Positions 6,180 to 6,467 of a stretch of DNA of 6,467 nucleotides are shown here, piece by piece. Origin of the DNA: Pseudomonadota bacterium. GTDB lineage: Bacteria; Pseudomonadota; Alphaproteobacteria; Thalassobaculales; Thalassobaculaceae. Position 1 is the stretch's first letter, and every line of letters starts with the position of its first letter. Under the pieces are notes generated by a model. That model worked only from the letters and a program-made list of their open reading frames with translations. It made no database searches and was not told the origin of the DNA. The DNA lies in NCBI GenBank assembly GCA_027623845.1, contig JAQBUJ010000195.1, positions 1-6,467 on the forward strand, written 5' to 3'. The translations under genes were made by a program, and so were the position numbers.

Positions 6180-6467
6180 TCACCCCTCCCCTGGTTTCCA
6201 ATGCCCGATATAGATACCGCGTTCGCTGGCGTCCGTCGGGTTGCCGCGAATGCGTTCCTCGGACATGGTGACGCGCAGCCGCCGGTCGCGCATCCAGGTG
6301 AACAACGCCTCATGCAACTCGGCCCGTACCGCCGCCTGGGCCGGATCATCGCCAAGATCGCTGAACTCATCCGGGTCGGCGTGCAGATCGAACAATTGCG
6401 GGCGAAATTTCTGGTGCAGGACATATTTCCAACGCTCGGTGCGGATCATGAACGAGCGCGCGTCCCA
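6180..6467 (-). CDS. Sulfatase / phosphonate monoester hydrolase-like enzyme, C-terminal part (gene continues beyond the window)
   Basis: Only the last 95 residues are visible; the frame is open through the right edge at 6467, so the start and catalytic core lie outside. The visible part begins WDARSFMIRTERWKYVLHQ and continues FRPQLFDLHADPDEFSDLGDDP, the conserved C-terminal block of the sulfatase/alkaline-phosphatase superfamily, which hydrolyses sulfate, phosphate or phosphonate esters. The ending (RRLRVTMSEERI...RGIYIGHWKPGEG) recalls the phosphonate monoester hydrolase/arylsulfatase subgroup, but substrate class needs the missing N-terminal half, where the Cys/Ser nucleophile would be. 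A methionine at 6447-6449 is internal, not the start. It converges on vapC with 7 bases between stop codons, and no terminator is apparent between them. Confidence 0.85.
   Translation of the reverse strand, partial: WDARSFMIRTERWKYVLHQKFRPQLFDLHADPDEFSDLGDDPAQAAVRAELHEALFTWMRDRRLRVTMSEERIRGNPTDASERGIYIGHWKPGEG

Noticed and set aside
5969..6424. 151-codon - strand frame spanning the vapC end and the sulfatase C-terminus
   Set aside because: It overlaps two supported genes in another frame; the sulfatase motif FRPQLFDL..DPDE lies in the neighbouring frame.

Overview
The window is high-GC coding DNA with closely packed genes. Codon use, Shine-Dalgarno sites and gene families suggest an alphaproteobacterium, possibly of the Rhodospirillales type. 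That placement is inferred from style and is not proven by any marker gene. Seven complete genes lie on the + strand, and the 3' end of an eighth enters from the right edge on the - strand.

Region 1 (52-3966) holds four metabolic genes in one direction. They are a SAM-dependent O-methyltransferase of the dimerising, winged-helix type; a small VOC-fold protein closely resembling methylmalonyl-CoA epimerase; a CtBP-type NAD-dependent D-2-hydroxyacid dehydrogenase; and a zinc-dependent alcohol dehydrogenase. A 245-base gap rich in inverted repeats (1066-1310) separates the methyltransferase from the rest. The later genes are spaced by 77 and 83 bases, and each of the four has a recognisable ribosome binding site. 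They may form a small catabolic or modification operon, but no pathway can be named from the sequence.

Region 2 (3994-5343) is a 449-residue protein of the 'surface carbohydrate biosynthesis protein' family. It has a GT-B-like architecture and starts 27 bases after the alcohol dehydrogenase, so it is probably co-transcribed with it.

Region 3 (about 5425-6172) is a type II toxin-antitoxin module: a Phd/YefM-type antitoxin followed by a PIN-domain ribonuclease toxin (VapC), joined by a TGATG stop/start overlap. In front of it are a promoter-like -35/-10 pair and two palindromes sharing the TGACC half-site, a good candidate for an autoregulatory operator. Part of the toxin gene is visibly more AT-rich than its surroundings, which fits an acquired module.

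Region 4 (6180-6467, - strand) is the C-terminus of a sulfatase/phosphonate monoester hydrolase-like enzyme. It converges on the toxin gene with only 7 bases between the stop codons.

I see no clearly new multi-gene system, CRISPR array, tRNA, rRNA or insertion sequence. The best leads are the antitoxin operator array, the structured 1066-1310 gap, and the unexplained grouping of an epimerase-like VOC protein with two dehydrogenases and a surface-polysaccharide protein.
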